64,000 nt of DNA from Ahrensia kielensis DSM 5890 (GCF_000374465.1 NZ_KB894533.1:79231-143230); one strand, 5' to 3'. Positions 7,457-18,371 are shown, numbered from the stretch's first letter. Program-made: numbers and translations. Notes: generated from the sequence alone by a model not told the origin.

Positions 7457-8827
7457 CTAAGTGCTCAGGAATTTTTTCACCATTTGGTATAGTCCTGTAC
7501 TGTTTGACCCTTTCACCAAGACGGCATCGCCCGCCCGTGTTTCATCGCGCAAGACCGTTAGTAAGTCCTGAGGACCATCAAGATGTGTGTGGCTTGCTAA
7601 TCCACATACTTGGTCGAAGCCTTCGCCAAGCGTATAGACATGGTCCAAGCCAAGGCTTTTAACGTGCTCGATCAAACTGTCATGTTCTGATACGGCCATA
7701 TCTCCGAGCTCCGCCATATTGCCAAGAACGGCTATGCGGCGTCCCTGTGCTGGCAGGCTTTGCAGATGGACTAATGAGGCGCGCATGGAGGCTGGATTGG
7801 CATTATAGGAATGATCTAAAAGCGTAAAATGTCCCCCTTGCGTTGGAACTTGATGTACTGATCCGCGCCCTCTGGCCACATCAAAATCCGCAAATTTATC
7901 AGCCAGATTTTCCATGGTTACACCAAGCGAAAGATGAACGGCACATATCGCAAGAAAGTTCTCAAGCATATGGAGGCCATGTTGAAGGCAGTTTTCCAGC
8001 CGTAAAACATGATCGCCAATTGCAATTTCAGCAACGGCTTTGCTTGTATCAAGGCTAAGTAAGCGGACGTGATCTTCTGCTCGGCGACCGTAATATAAGA
8101 TTTCTAGGCCGCGATCACGCGCCGACTTTTCTAAATAAGCCCGCTCATTCATGTCACTGTTCAATACAACGCATTTGCCCGCTGCCATTCCTTCGAAAAT
8201 TCTCGCCTTTCGCTGCGCAATCGTGCTTAAGTTTGAATGGTACATTAAATGCGCAAGGTGAATATTGGTGAAAACAGCAATGTCCGGTTTTGCTAGAGCG
8301 GTGTTTAGTCTCATTTTCCCGATAGCCAATTCAAGAATGACAAATTGGTCTTTTGACGAAACGCAAGCTAAATTCCACGCAATGCCGGGTGCCATATTCG
8401 CCCCTTCGCGTGTTCCATAAACGGGGCCAATCGCACTAAGCGCATGCTGCGTCATTGCCGTGGTCGAGGTTTTTCCCACGCTGCCTGTAATCGCGATAAC
8501 GGGTGATTTAATCATGCGCCGTGCTTCGTGCGCGAGGCTGAACAAGGCTTCTGTCTGGTCCGTGACCTTAAGGATCGCATCTGCATTTAAATTTGAAGGT
8601 GCGTCGCCCTGAATAATCGCCAAGCGCGGTTTTATATCGTTGCGCGTTAAAGTGGCTGTGGGAATGCCAAATTCAGAGTTTTCGGGCCTTACAAAAACAA
8701 TATCTCCTGGGCGGTAAGTCGGAAGATATTTGGACGCGCCTGACACAAACAGATCTTTTTCGCCATGCTGTATCCAAGCACAATCGCCCACGATCCGCGC
8801 GACGTCCTGCAATGTCCAATCAGCCAT
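7457..8827 (-). CDS. Mur ligase-family protein, MurF-like, outside the dcw cluster
   Basis: A 456-residue ATP-dependent amide ligase of the Mur superfamily. N-terminal substrate domain with VSGASKYLPTYRPGDIVFV; central ATPase domain with P-loop AITGSVGKTSTTAM and EGANMAPGIAWNLA; then LLDHSYNANPASMRASL and a C-terminal domain with AVLGNMAELGD and LVKGSNSTGLYQMV. These are MurF-type motifs (MurF adds D-Ala-D-Ala to UDP-MurNAc-tripeptide). However, the P-loop has S-V instead of the usual N-G/N-S, and the gene stands alone, away from murE, mraY and ftsW. It may be a MurF paralogue with another amino or peptide substrate. The ATG at 8827 is preferred because AAAGG sits about 9 bases upstream; an ATG at 8836 has it abutting. 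Function beyond ligase class is inference. Confidence 0.75.
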   Translation of the reverse strand: MADWTLQDVARIVGDCAWIQHGEKDLFVSGASKYLPTYRPGDIVFVRPENSEFGIPTATLTRNDIKPRLAIIQGDAPSNLNADAILKVTDQTEALFSLAHEARRMIKSPVIAITGSVGKTSTTAMTQHALSAIGPVYGTREGANMAPGIAWNLACVSSKDQFVILELAIGKMRLNTALAKPDIAVFTNIHLAHLMYHSNLSTIAQRKARIFEGMAAGKCVVLNSDMNERAYLEKSARDRGLEILYYGRRAEDHVRLLSLDTSKAVAEIAIGDHVLRLENCLQHGLHMLENFLAICAVHLSLGVTMENLADKFADFDVARGRGSVHQVPTQGGHFTLLDHSYNANPASMRASLVHLQSLPAQGRRIAVLGNMAELGDMAVSEHDSLIEHVKSLGLDHVYTLGEGFDQVCGLASHTHLDGPQDLLTVLRDETRAGDAVLVKGSNSTGLYQMVKKFLST

Positions 8828-8947
8828 TTCTAACATCCTTTCGGCGATGATATCTCCGAGTGTGCAGTGTTAGTCTTTACAAATAACTTCATTTTTCGCT
8901 TCAAAGTCAATCTATTGAGGCGGAGTGAGGGGCTTTGGTACGTTGCT

Positions 8948-8976
8948 CTCATGCTGGAGGGATGCCCCAGCATGAG
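8948..8976. terminator. Hairpin between two minus-strand genes, possible terminator
   Basis: A perfect 10-bp inverted repeat, CTCATGCTGG (8948-8957) and CCAGCATGAG (8967-8976), with a 9-base loop, lies just downstream of the 8992-10023 oxidoreductase gene. The minus-strand 3' flank lacks a T run, so intrinsic termination would be weak. An RNA 3'-end stabiliser is the alternative. Confidence 0.5.
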
Positions 8977-8991
8977 TTTGAATGGCTAAAT

Positions 8992-10023
8992 TTAATTAGC
9001 AATCTTAATGACGCGTTTGCCGAAAGCCTCACCGCGCAAAAGACCAATAAATGCGGATGGTGCCTGCTCCAAACCATCGATCATTTCTTCGCGGTATTTG
9101 ATTTTTCCTTCTTTAACCCAGCCCGTCATCTGTTTTGAGAATTCTGGATATAGGTGTCCAAAATCATCAAAGACAATAAAGCCGCGCATTGTAATGCGTT
9201 TGCGCAAAATTTGGCCCATGAGATAGTTCATACGATCTGGACCATCAGGCAGTGAAGTCGCATTATATTGGGAAATTAGACCGCAAAGTGGAATACGTGC
9301 ACGTGTGTTGAGTAGTGGCAGCACGGCGTCGAAAACGTCACCGCCAACATTCTCAAAATAGATGTCGATGCCGTCTGGTACGGCCTGCTTTAGATCATCG
9401 GCAAAGCTTGATGCTTTGTAATCAATACAAGCATCAAAGCCGAGCGTGTCTGTTACATAGCTGCACTTTTCAGAACCGCCGGCAATGCCCACAACGCGCA
9501 AGCCGAGAATTTTTCCGATCTGACCAACGGTCGCCCCCACAGGGCCGCTTGCGCCAGCGACAACGAGTGTTTCACCAGCTTTAGGCGTGCCGATCTGTGT
9601 TAATCCAGCCCAAGCGGTGATGCCTGGCATGCCCAATACGCCAAGTGCCCAAGATGGGTTTTGTGGGTCTTTTCCCATGTTGATCACGCCAGTGCCATCG
9701 GAAAGCGCATAGTCTTGCCAGCCGCCGAAAGCGACGACCCAGTCACCTTCAGAATAAGCTTCAATGTTAGAGCTGACGACTTGTGCGACTGTGCCGCCGA
9801 CCATGACGCCGCCAATCTCTACCGGTGCTGCATAGGATGGTGCATCGCTCATGCGTCCGCGCATATAAGGGTCGAGCGATAAAAATACGTTACGTAGCAA
9901 CATCTGATTTTTTGCAGGGGTAGGGATCTCAGACGTCTCAAGGCGTAATGTGTCTTCGTTAGGCTCACCTTTGGGTCTGTTTGCTAAAACATAACGGCGG
10001 TTGATGGTGTTGGATTGGGTCAC
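8992..10023 (-). CDS. NADP-dependent oxidoreductase, zinc-free MDR family (CurA/leukotriene-B4 12-hydroxydehydrogenase-like)
   Basis: A 343-residue medium-chain reductase that would reduce activated C=C bonds of enones using NADPH. The N-terminal MSQ/NRRYVLANRPKGEP start, the LSLDPYMRGRM block and the Rossmann segment LVVAGASGPVGATVGQIGKILGLRVVGIAGG are typical of the CurA/YfmJ/YncB group. IDIYFENVGGDVFDAVLPLL and PLCGLISQYNA support this. No zinc-binding cysteines are evident, as expected for this subgroup. Substrate is unknown. It starts divergently from the dctB-like gene, sharing a 309-base intergenic region. Confidence 0.88.
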   Translation of the reverse strand: MTQSNTINRRYVLANRPKGEPNEDTLRLETSEIPTPAKNQMLLRNVFLSLDPYMRGRMSDAPSYAAPVEIGGVMVGGTVAQVVSSNIEAYSEGDWVVAFGGWQDYALSDGTGVINMGKDPQNPSWALGVLGMPGITAWAGLTQIGTPKAGETLVVAGASGPVGATVGQIGKILGLRVVGIAGGSEKCSYVTDTLGFDACIDYKASSFADDLKQAVPDGIDIYFENVGGDVFDAVLPLLNTRARIPLCGLISQYNATSLPDGPDRMNYLMGQILRKRITMRGFIVFDDFGHLYPEFSKQMTGWVKEGKIKYREEMIDGLEQAPSAFIGLLRGEAFGKRVIKIAN

Positions 10024-10225
10024 TTAAAGTATCTTTCTTTTACTGGCTGTATTTCTGGATTTTTGCAATACAGCGCAGGGGATGGGATTTTGCTTATTAT
10101 TGTTGTTGTTTTATGTGTTGCAATTACCCGTAATAGATAGGAACGGCGGGTAAAATGTCCAACCATGTTCAATGATTTTTTTGATTGTTAAAACAGTCCG
10201 TGACGTCTGCTATCTCGCCTTTAGT

Positions 10226-10241
10226 CTGCGGAAAACCGCAG
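10226..10241. promoter_or_regulatory. Dyad CTGCGG-N4-CCGCAG, candidate operator upstream of dctB-like gene
   Basis: A perfect 6-bp inverted repeat with AAAA spacer, 92 bases before the dctB-like GTG start. The same dyad recurs at 13405-13422, after dctD and before the TAXI binding-protein gene. Two copies flanking one regulatory/transport unit suggest a binding site for the response regulator (inference). The rest of the 10024-10332 gap is AT-rich, with GT-rich runs near 10097; I see no clear -24/-12 sigma-54 promoter in it. Confidence 0.55.
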
Positions 10242-10332
10242 GGATTGTTATCGCAGATAAGAGCGCCTGTGTTTACATGGCCATCAAAATACTCACTTAC
10301 TGTCTTTCACGAAGATCAGTAATAGGTGAGAT

Positions 10333-12056
10333 GTGAGCGAGCCTCTTGGGCCAGATATACAGATTGCGCAAAGAGCGCGGAGGAGTGTTTATTACACTTT
10401 AATTGTGGCGGTCATTGCTGCCACGACGCTTCTTTTTTTAGCGGCTGTTTCCTATTTTCGTTCCATCGAAATACAGGAGGCGCGCAACCGACTGTCTCTG
10501 TATGAAAAGTCATTGAGTGATGGCTTGGAGCGGTTCCAGCATTTGCCATATGTGTTGGCGCGTGATGCGCAAGTGATTGCTGGCGCAAAAGGGTTCGCGC
10601 TTGATCAACTCAATGTAAGACTGCGCGGCTTTGCAAAAAAGGCAAAGTTAGAGGCGGTCTATTTGCTCGATAGTTTTGGCACAGCGATTGCGGCATCAAA
10701 TTTTGGAACGGCAAGCTCCTTCGTTGGGCAAAATTATGCGTTTCGTCCCTATTATATGAACGCAATGCGGGGCCAGACGGGTGAGTTTTTTGGCGTTGGC
10801 ACAACAACCGGCAGGCCGGGTTATTTCATCTCAGAGCCGATTGTCGACGCGAATGGTCGGCCGTTCGCCGCTATTGTGATTAAGCTGGATATGAGTGGTT
10901 TGGAGCGCGCGTGGGTTGATGCAGGCGAGAAGATTTTTGTAGCAAACGATTCCGGTATTATCGTTTTGACCTCGCATTCAGAATGGCTTTACAAAACTTT
11001 GGTGGCGCTTACGCCAGAGCAGCGCATTAACATTATGAACAAGCGCCAATTTGGCAACCAACCGCTTGATTTGCTGGATTGGAAAAAGACGGATCCTTAC
11101 GCCGCCTATATTGGCGACGAGCGTTTTATCCATGTAAAAAGTCCTGCTGATCGGCTTGGGTGGGAAGTACATTTCTTCCAAGATGAGCGGCGCATATATG
11201 AACGCGCAGCACTTGCCGCAGGGGTCTTTAGTATTTTTGTTGTGTTGCTCTTGGTGTTCGCGGTGTTTCTTCGCTCTGAACGTATTCGTCAGGCATTTGC
11301 TGTTTCTCAATCGGACCGGAACAAGCTGATTATCGCCAACAAAGAGTTGCGTAATGCGCAAAAGGAGTTGTCGCAATCCAGTAAATTGGCAGCGCTTGGC
11401 CAACTATCCGCATCGGTTACACATGAGTTAGGGCAACCGATTTCAGCGCTTAGAAACTATCTTGCTGCGGCGGAAATTAGCGGTCACATTACGTCCAAGG
11501 CGACGCTTCAAAATTTTTCCGGTGTTATTGACCGGATGGATAATTTGACCAAGCAGCTGCGGCTTTTCATCAAGCCTGGAATGGAAAAATTTGAACAATT
11601 TGAAATCAGCGATGTTATTGACGGCGCTATGGCGCTGGTCGAGCACGATATTATTGCCGCTGGAATTGATATTGATAGCGCATTAGATGCCCGCCAAGCT
11701 TTGGTCTTTGGCAATAGGTTGCGGTTGGAACAGGTTGTTGTGAACCTCATTCAGAACAGTATTGCGGCTATGGATGATGCCGATAGAAAGACTTTGAAAA
11801 TACGAGCGCAAATCAGCGAGCAAGAAGTGGTTGTTTCAGTGAGTGATACCGGTCATGGGATTGGTATAAAGAAGATTGATGAGTTGCAGGAACCGTTCCA
11901 CACTACGCGGGCATCTGGCACAGGAATGGGGCTTGGGCTTTCTATATCCGCAGAGATTGTCAAAGACCATAATGGCCACATGACCGCAGAAAACTTGCCC
12001 GATGGCGGCTCTATCTTTTCTATCTATCTGCCTCAAATTATTGCGAGCGATAATCC

Positions 12057-12060
<4 letters not shown>
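10333..12060 (+). CDS. dctB: DctB-type sensor histidine kinase
   Basis: Membrane sensor kinase of the DctB group (dicarboxylate sensors). The 575-residue protein has a first transmembrane helix (about residues 22-44) and a periplasmic Cache-like sensor region to about residue 290, with FRPYYMNAMRGQTGEFFGVGTTTGRPGYF-type motifs. A second helix (about 296-314) leads into a short coiled coil and a HisKA domain (H-box ASVTHELGQPISALRNYL, phospho-His). The HATPase domain follows, with N-box VVVNLIQNSIAAM, G1 SDTGHGIG and G2 GTGMGLGLS. The start is GTG with AGGTGAG just upstream; an out-of-frame ATG two bases earlier stops at once. Its stop overlaps the dctD start by four bases. It probably senses the TAXI substrate, which is not necessarily a C4-dicarboxylate. 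Confidence 0.88.
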
Positions 12061-13403
<1,343 letters not shown>

Positions 13404-13404
13404 C

Positions 13405-13422
13405 CCTGCGGATTTCCGCAGG
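13405..13422. promoter_or_regulatory. Dyad CCTGCGG-N4-CCGCAGG, second copy, before TAXI binding-protein gene
   Basis: A perfect 7-bp inverted repeat with ATTT spacer, starting two bases after the dctD stop and 100 bases before the TAXI binding-protein ATG. Its 6-bp core is identical to the dyad at 10226-10241. It could also act as a weak terminator hairpin for dctD, but no T run follows directly, and the shared core favours a regulator-binding site. Confidence 0.55.
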
Positions 13423-13522
13423 CTTTATCAAGCATTTGCGCATTTTTCTTCATAGCTGTAGCCTGATGCGACCGCTATCAGTGGTTAAGCTTTGGGATAA
13501 GCTTTCTTTTGGAGGAAAATTC

Positions 13523-14524
13523 ATGAAATCGATCACAGCAATTCTTGCTGGTGTTGCAATTGCCGTTTCTGCTGGTGTTGCAATGGCCCAAGATACTAAA
13601 GATTATGTATTAAACACTGCTTCAACGGGCGGTACCTACCATCCGGTTGGAACAGCCATTTCAACACTGACTAAAATCAAACTATTGCCGACAGAAAAGT
13701 TTAGTTTGACCGCCGTCAATTCAGCTGGTTCAGGCGCAAATATTCAGGCGATGGGTTCAGGTACGGCTGATTTTGCTATTTTGCAGGGTCTTTATGGCTC
13801 TTATGCCGCGCAGGGAACAGGTCCGATTACGGAACCACAAACAGGCCTTCGCTCTGTATCAATGCTTTGGCAAAATGTTGAACAATTCGTTGTTCCCGTC
13901 GATAAGGCACCTACTGGCACAGTGAGTGATATTGTTGCGCTTAAGGGTATGAGCGCTGGTATGGGCAGTCAGAACTCCGGCACGCTTGAATCAAATGCTG
14001 TGCTTCTTTCTGGCCTTGGTATTGATGTCGAAAAAGACTTTGAGCTTGTTTATGCAGGGTACGGTCCGACTGCGGACGCAATGTCCAATGGTCAGGTTGT
14101 TGTTGCCGGTATTCCATCAGGAACGCCGACGGGTGCGATTACAAAACTGATGGCGTCGAATGAAGGTAAGTTTACTGTTCTTGATGTGACAGAAGAAGAG
14201 CTTGCGAAAATGGACGGTGGGCGCGAGCTTTGGGTGCCATTTACAATTCCTGCAGGTGCTTATCCAGGTCAGGAAGAAGATATCAATACAATCGCTCAGC
14301 CGAACTTCTTAGCGGTGAATGATAGTGTTGATGAAGAGCACGTCTATCAGCTTACGAAGACATTGTATGAGAACCTTGGTTTTCTGACTGCGATCCATCC
14401 AGCGACGAAGGATATGGCGTTGGAAAAAGCTTTGGCTGGCTTGCCATTGCCGCTGCACCCGGGCGCTGCGCGTTATTACAAAGAAGCCGGTCTGGATATT
14501 CCAGAGCGCTTGATTGCTCAATAA
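13523..14524 (+). CDS. TAXI-family TRAP transporter solute-binding protein
   Basis: Periplasmic substrate-binding subunit of a TRAP-TAXI transporter. The 333-residue precursor has a signal peptide (MKSITAILAGVAIAVSAGVAMAQ), then the hallmark YVLNTASTGGTYHPVG, with the glycine-rich TGGTYxPxG that defines TAXI proteins, and further SAGSGANIQAMGSGTADFAILQ. The start at 13523 has a GGAGG seven bases upstream; the frame extends further 5' but without this. Ligand is unknown; characterised TAXI proteins bind glutamate, 2-oxoglutarate or related acids. It is followed by an intrinsic-terminator-like hairpin and then the fused permease gene. Confidence 0.92.
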   Translation: MKSITAILAGVAIAVSAGVAMAQDTKDYVLNTASTGGTYHPVGTAISTLTKIKLLPTEKFSLTAVNSAGSGANIQAMGSGTADFAILQGLYGSYAAQGTGPITEPQTGLRSVSMLWQNVEQFVVPVDKAPTGTVSDIVALKGMSAGMGSQNSGTLESNAVLLSGLGIDVEKDFELVYAGYGPTADAMSNGQVVVAGIPSGTPTGAITKLMASNEGKFTVLDVTEEELAKMDGGRELWVPFTIPAGAYPGQEEDINTIAQPNFLAVNDSVDEEHVYQLTKTLYENLGFLTAIHPATKDMALEKALAGLPLPLHPGAARYYKEAGLDIPERLIAQ

Positions 14525-14542
14525 ATCAAATTGAAGAGCTAA

Positions 14543-14569
14543 AGGCGGGGTATCTTACTCCGCCTTTTT
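14543..14569 (+). terminator. Terminator/attenuator between TAXI binding protein and permease genes
   Basis: Stem AGGCGGGGTA (14543-14552) pairs with TACTCCGCCT (14556-14565), ten pairs with one G-T, a three-base loop and a TTTTT run. Lying inside the transport operon, it probably lowers permease transcription relative to the binding protein. Confidence 0.8.
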
Positions 14570-14603
14570 AAAAGCACTTGCAATCTAGAAAGTGGTGGCG
14601 GTG

Positions 14604-16820
14604 ATGAGCCAAACAATTCCAACTGATGTTCAAGAGCCTATTGTCGCTCTTCATGGCCGCGAAAGCTGGCTGACGGTCGAGAACAACGATAAAAACATAT
14701 TGCGTTATGCTGTCGTTGGTTTTGCGGTATTGTTCGCACTTTGGCACATCGCGACCAATATTTATCTCAACGAGCCTGGAAAATGGCAAAACGCCATTCA
14801 CTTTGCAGGTTTTGCGTTTTTGGCATCTGTTACACTTAGTCCATTTGGCAAATATGCCGAAAAAAAATGGGCGGTTCTTTTAGATTTCACATACGGGCTT
14901 CTGGTCGCTTGTGCCGCGCTTTGGGTGGCTGGCGCCGAAAATGGTATTTACGAGCGCACATTGGCTGTGACGGGGCAGTCATGGCAATTCAACATTGTTG
15001 ATTGGGCCGCTGGATTATTATTGATATTTGCAGCGCTTGACCTTTCGCGCCGCGTATCTGGCTGGGTCATTCCCATTTTGATCATTGTCTCGTTGAGCTA
15101 CATTCTATTTCTTGGAGGCTATTTGCCGGGCGTATTTCGTGCGGCAAGCCTTCCGATGAACGATGTGCTTTTCAGAACCATGTATAATGATGAAGGCATG
15201 TTCGGCATTTTGGCTGATATTTCATCAACTAACATTACTCTGTTTATGATCTTTGGCGGTTTCTTGGTTGCATCTGGCGCAAGCGATTTTGTGATCGAAT
15301 TATCGAAAGTTGTTGCCGGACGCATTCGCGGCGGCGCGGCATTTGTTGCGGTGCTTTCATCGGCACTGACGGGAACGATCTCTGGTTCTGCTATTGCCAA
15401 TACAGCTTCAACGGGCGTGATCACTATTCCGCTTATGAAGTCCAATGGGTTTCGTCCGCAATTTGCAGCCGGAGTTGAGGCGGCAGCATCGACGGGCGGA
15501 CAGCTTATGCCGCCTATCATGGGGGCAGGGGCTTTCGTTATGGCAAGTTATACGTCCATTCCTTATGCGACGATTGTTTCTGTCTCGATCATCCCAGCGT
15601 TTTTATACTTTCTGTCTGTTGCCTTTATCGTGCGTATTGAAGCGGTAAAGCATCAGATTGGCGATGGTGTTGATCTTGTTGTGAACCGCGCAAAATTATT
15701 GTCCGGTGGGTTAGCATTCATCTTGCCGCTTGGCGTTATGATTTTCATGCTGATGACTGGCGTTACGCCGAGCTATGCTGCCTGCTGGGCAATCGCATCA
15801 CTGGTAGTCGTGTCTTGGTTTACATCTTTGGCATCACGCTTATTCGGCCGTTCTAATTTTGAGCCGGTTCATATGGGGCCTGCTAAAATTTCAGAAGCGC
15901 TGTTGATCGGTATCCGCTCATCGATCATGACAGGTATTCTTCTTGTCTCCATCGGCATTATGAATAATGCGATTGTAACGAGCGGTATCGGCAACGGCTT
16001 TTCTTTGATGATCGCGCAGTGGTCTGGCGGCTCCTTGGTGATTGCCATTTTGCTCATTGGTCTTGCTTCACTGGTTTTAGGTATGGGTTTGCCAGTTACA
16101 GCCGCCTATATCATCTTGGCCATTCTGACAGCGCCTGCGCTGGCTGGTATTCTTGCTGACAGCATTATCATTGACCAGCTTACGCAAGGCATTTCTGATC
16201 CTGCAAAGTCAGCCATGTTCATGTTGGTCGATAGTCCACATGTTGCAAAAGTTGCTGGCGGTATGCTGCGCGAAGAAGCTGTTGCACTGATGGCAGCGAT
16301 GCCGTTTGAACTGGCGATTACTGTTCGGCCATTATTGGTTGATCCAACTGTTCAAGCATCATTTTTATTGACTGCACACCTGATTATCTTCTGGCTTAGT
16401 CAGGATAGTAATGTCACGCCGCCGGTATGTCTGGCTGCGTTTACAGCCGCGGGAATTGCGGGCTCGAAACCGATGGCAACAGGTTTTGAAAGCTGGAAAA
16501 TAGCAAAAGGTCTCTACATCGTTCCGTTGATGTTTGCATACACGCCGCTCATTTCTGGCACCTTGCCTGAAATTTTGCAAATAGGCTTTTTTGCACTATT
16601 TGGCATTTATGCGACGAATGTACTTATACAGCGCTATGCGGAGGGCCCGCTTAATCCAATGTTATATGGGCTTATAATTTTAGGTGCGATCGGCAGCTAT
16701 TGGCCGCTTAATTGGGCGGCTAATATTGTCGGTGCTGTGCTTGTTGTTACTGTTCTTATATTGAGTAAGAGAGCCCAGCAAAACCTTGCTATACAAGCAG
16801 GTCAGCCCGTTTCTACTTAA
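14604..16820 (+). CDS. TRAP transporter permease, fused small and large subunits (DctQM type, TAXI-associated)
   Basis: Inner-membrane TRAP permease, about 738 residues, with the four-helix small subunit (residues about 35-180) fused to the 12-helix large subunit, the usual arrangement for TAXI systems. Conserved large-subunit features are visible: FMIFGGFLVASGASDF, AVLSSALTGTISGSAIANTASTGVITIPLMKSNGFRPQFAAGVEAAASTGGQLMPPIMGAGAFVMA, and LGMGLPVTAAYIILA near the second half. The frame opens with GTG at 14592; the ATG at 14604 (MSQTIPTD) seems more likely but spacing to the purine-rich GGTGGCGG is not decisive. With the 13523 gene it forms a Na+-driven secondary importer. Confidence 0.92.
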   Translation: MSQTIPTDVQEPIVALHGRESWLTVENNDKNILRYAVVGFAVLFALWHIATNIYLNEPGKWQNAIHFAGFAFLASVTLSPFGKYAEKKWAVLLDFTYGLLVACAALWVAGAENGIYERTLAVTGQSWQFNIVDWAAGLLLIFAALDLSRRVSGWVIPILIIVSLSYILFLGGYLPGVFRAASLPMNDVLFRTMYNDEGMFGILADISSTNITLFMIFGGFLVASGASDFVIELSKVVAGRIRGGAAFVAVLSSALTGTISGSAIANTASTGVITIPLMKSNGFRPQFAAGVEAAASTGGQLMPPIMGAGAFVMASYTSIPYATIVSVSIIPAFLYFLSVAFIVRIEAVKHQIGDGVDLVVNRAKLLSGGLAFILPLGVMIFMLMTGVTPSYAACWAIASLVVVSWFTSLASRLFGRSNFEPVHMGPAKISEALLIGIRSSIMTGILLVSIGIMNNAIVTSGIGNGFSLMIAQWSGGSLVIAILLIGLASLVLGMGLPVTAAYIILAILTAPALAGILADSIIIDQLTQGISDPAKSAMFMLVDSPHVAKVAGGMLREEAVALMAAMPFELAITVRPLLVDPTVQASFLLTAHLIIFWLSQDSNVTPPVCLAAFTAAGIAGSKPMATGFESWKIAKGLYIVPLMFAYTPLISGTLPEILQIGFFALFGIYATNVLIQRYAEGPLNPMLYGLIILGAIGSYWPLNWAANIVGAVLVVTVLILSKRAQQNLAIQAGQPVST

Positions 16821-16850
16821 GCTTTAAAATACATTTTTGGCATCAATAAT

Positions 16851-16886
16851 AAACCCTGCTTTTTAACCTAAGCGGGGTTTGTTGTT
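16851..16886 (+). terminator. Intrinsic terminator after TRAP permease gene
   Basis: Stem AAACCCTGCTT (16851-16861) pairs with AAGCGGGGTTT (16870-16880), 11 pairs including one G-T, 8-base loop, then GTTGTTTT. It ends the dctBD/TAXI unit. Confidence 0.85.
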
Positions 16887-16973
16887 TTGAAATGGGCGCT
16901 CTTATTGCGCTCTTGCCGTTTACCGAATCCCGTAGTAGCACTTTGCATATGTCGGACTATGGTTTAGATTTTT

Positions 16974-17025
16974 ATGCAATTGCATTTTTCTGTGTTGATT
17001 AAATGTAATAAAAATATTGTATACT
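16974..17025 (+). promoter_or_regulatory. Candidate promoter and palindrome before the liv operon
   Basis: A perfect 12-base palindrome ATGCAATTGCAT (16974-16985) lies nine bases before TTGATT (16995-17000) and TATACT (17020-17025), a possible -35/-10 pair with a long 19-base spacer. It is about 135 bases upstream of the binding-protein ATG. The palindrome would be well placed for a regulator; this is inference. The rest of the 16887-17158 gap shows nothing recognisable. Confidence 0.35.
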
Positions 17026-17158
17026 AATTCTAGCTGCCACACGAAATGCGTTTCGATTGAAATGGAGCGTATGAGAAAAAAGTGGCAACTTGGTTGGAAG
17101 GATTTGGGCGAGCAAGCCGCTCTTTGTTGTTAAACGCTTGTATATTGGGAGACTATTT

Positions 17159-18349
17159 ATGAAAAAGATTTTGGCGGCACTTGCTGCAACAACTCTAATG
17201 ACATCTGCTGCGATTTCAGCATCGCATTCACCGATTAAAATCGGCGTTATCCTCGGCTTTACTGGTCCGATTGAATCGCTAACACCAACAATGGCTGCAA
17301 GCGCAGAGCTTGCAATGAAAGAAGCAACAGACAGCGGCAAGTTCCTCGACGGCGCTGAAGTTATGTCTGTTCGCGCTGACTCAACATGTATCGATTCAGC
17401 TGCTGCTTCTGCGGCTGCAGAGCGCTTGATTACTGCCGAAGGCGTGACGGCGATTATGGGCGCTGACTGTTCAGGCGTTACTGGTGCTATCCTTCAAAAC
17501 GTTGCACGTGCAAACGGTATCGTTATGATTTCACCATCTGCAACATCTCCAGCGCTTTCGGATGCTGAAGATGATGGCCTTTTCTTCCGTACATCGCCAT
17601 CTGACGCCCGTCAGGGTGATGTTTTGGCGGATGTTTTGATCGAAAAAGGCGTTAAATCTGCTGCGTTGACATACACAAACAACGATTACGGCAAAGGCCT
17701 TTCTGATAGCATTCAGGCTGCTTTTGAAGCAAAAGGCGGCACAATTACTATCTCAGCTGCCCATGAAGACGGTAAAGGCGACTACTCTGCTGAAGTTGGT
17801 GCTTTGGCACAGGCCGGCGGCGATGTTTTGATCGTTGCTGGTTATCTTGACCAAGGTGGTAAAGGCGTCATTCAGGGTGCTTTGGATGCTGGTGCATTTG
17901 AAACATTCGTATTGCCAGACGGTATGGTTGGCGATTCTTTGCCAGCAGCAATCGGCGCACCTTTGAACGGCTCTTACGGTACAATCGCAGGTTCTGAGAG
18001 CGAAGGCGCAGATTTGTTCCAGAAGCTTGCAACAGATGCCGGCGTTAAAACTGATACCTACGCAGCTGAATCTTATGATGCTGCTGCTTTGATCTTGCTT
18101 GCAATGCAGGCTGCAAAATCTGCTAATTCTGCAGATTTCAAAGACAAGGTCATGGATGTTGCTAACGCACCGGGCGAAAAAATTCTTCCAGGTGAAATTG
18201 GTAAGGCGCTTGAAATTCTAGCTGCAGGCGGCGAAGTTGATTATGTTGGCGCAACAGCGGTTGAGTTTATCGGCAACGGTGAAAGCGGCGGTAGCTTCCG
18301 TCAGATCCTTGTTGATGGCGAAAAAATCACAACTGAAAAATACCGTTAA
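17159..18349 (+). CDS. Branched-chain amino-acid-type ABC transporter substrate-binding protein
   Basis: Periplasmic binding protein (Peripla_BP_6, LivJ/LivK-like), 396 residues. Signal peptide MKKILAALAATTLMTSAAISASHS, then PIKIGVILGFTGPIESL, the usual N-terminal strand-loop, SATSPALSD and FRTSPSDARQGDVLADVL of the ligand cleft, and the C-terminal lobe. The ATG at 17159 has GGGAG seven bases ahead; the upstream in-frame codons are not protein-like. The gene opens a five-gene ABC importer operon. The ligand may be leucine-type amino acids, or amides or small acids; the sequence does not decide. A hairpin separates it from the ATPase genes, consistent with excess binding protein. Confidence 0.9.
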   Translation: MKKILAALAATTLMTSAAISASHSPIKIGVILGFTGPIESLTPTMAASAELAMKEATDSGKFLDGAEVMSVRADSTCIDSAAASAAAERLITAEGVTAIMGADCSGVTGAILQNVARANGIVMISPSATSPALSDAEDDGLFFRTSPSDARQGDVLADVLIEKGVKSAALTYTNNDYGKGLSDSIQAAFEAKGGTITISAAHEDGKGDYSAEVGALAQAGGDVLIVAGYLDQGGKGVIQGALDAGAFETFVLPDGMVGDSLPAAIGAPLNGSYGTIAGSESEGADLFQKLATDAGVKTDTYAAESYDAAALILLAMQAAKSANSADFKDKVMDVANAPGEKILPGEIGKALEILAAGGEVDYVGATAVEFIGNGESGGSFRQILVDGEKITTEKYR

Positions 18350-18371
18350 GCGTATTTTGAATACATTGGAT

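Noticed and set aside
13405..13422. Dyad after dctD as an ordinary terminator
   Set aside because: No T run directly follows and the same dyad occurs before the sensor gene, so an operator is favoured, though not proved.
13423..13522. Sigma-54 promoter before the TAXI gene
   Set aside because: Searched for GG-N10-GC with fitting context; none convincing.
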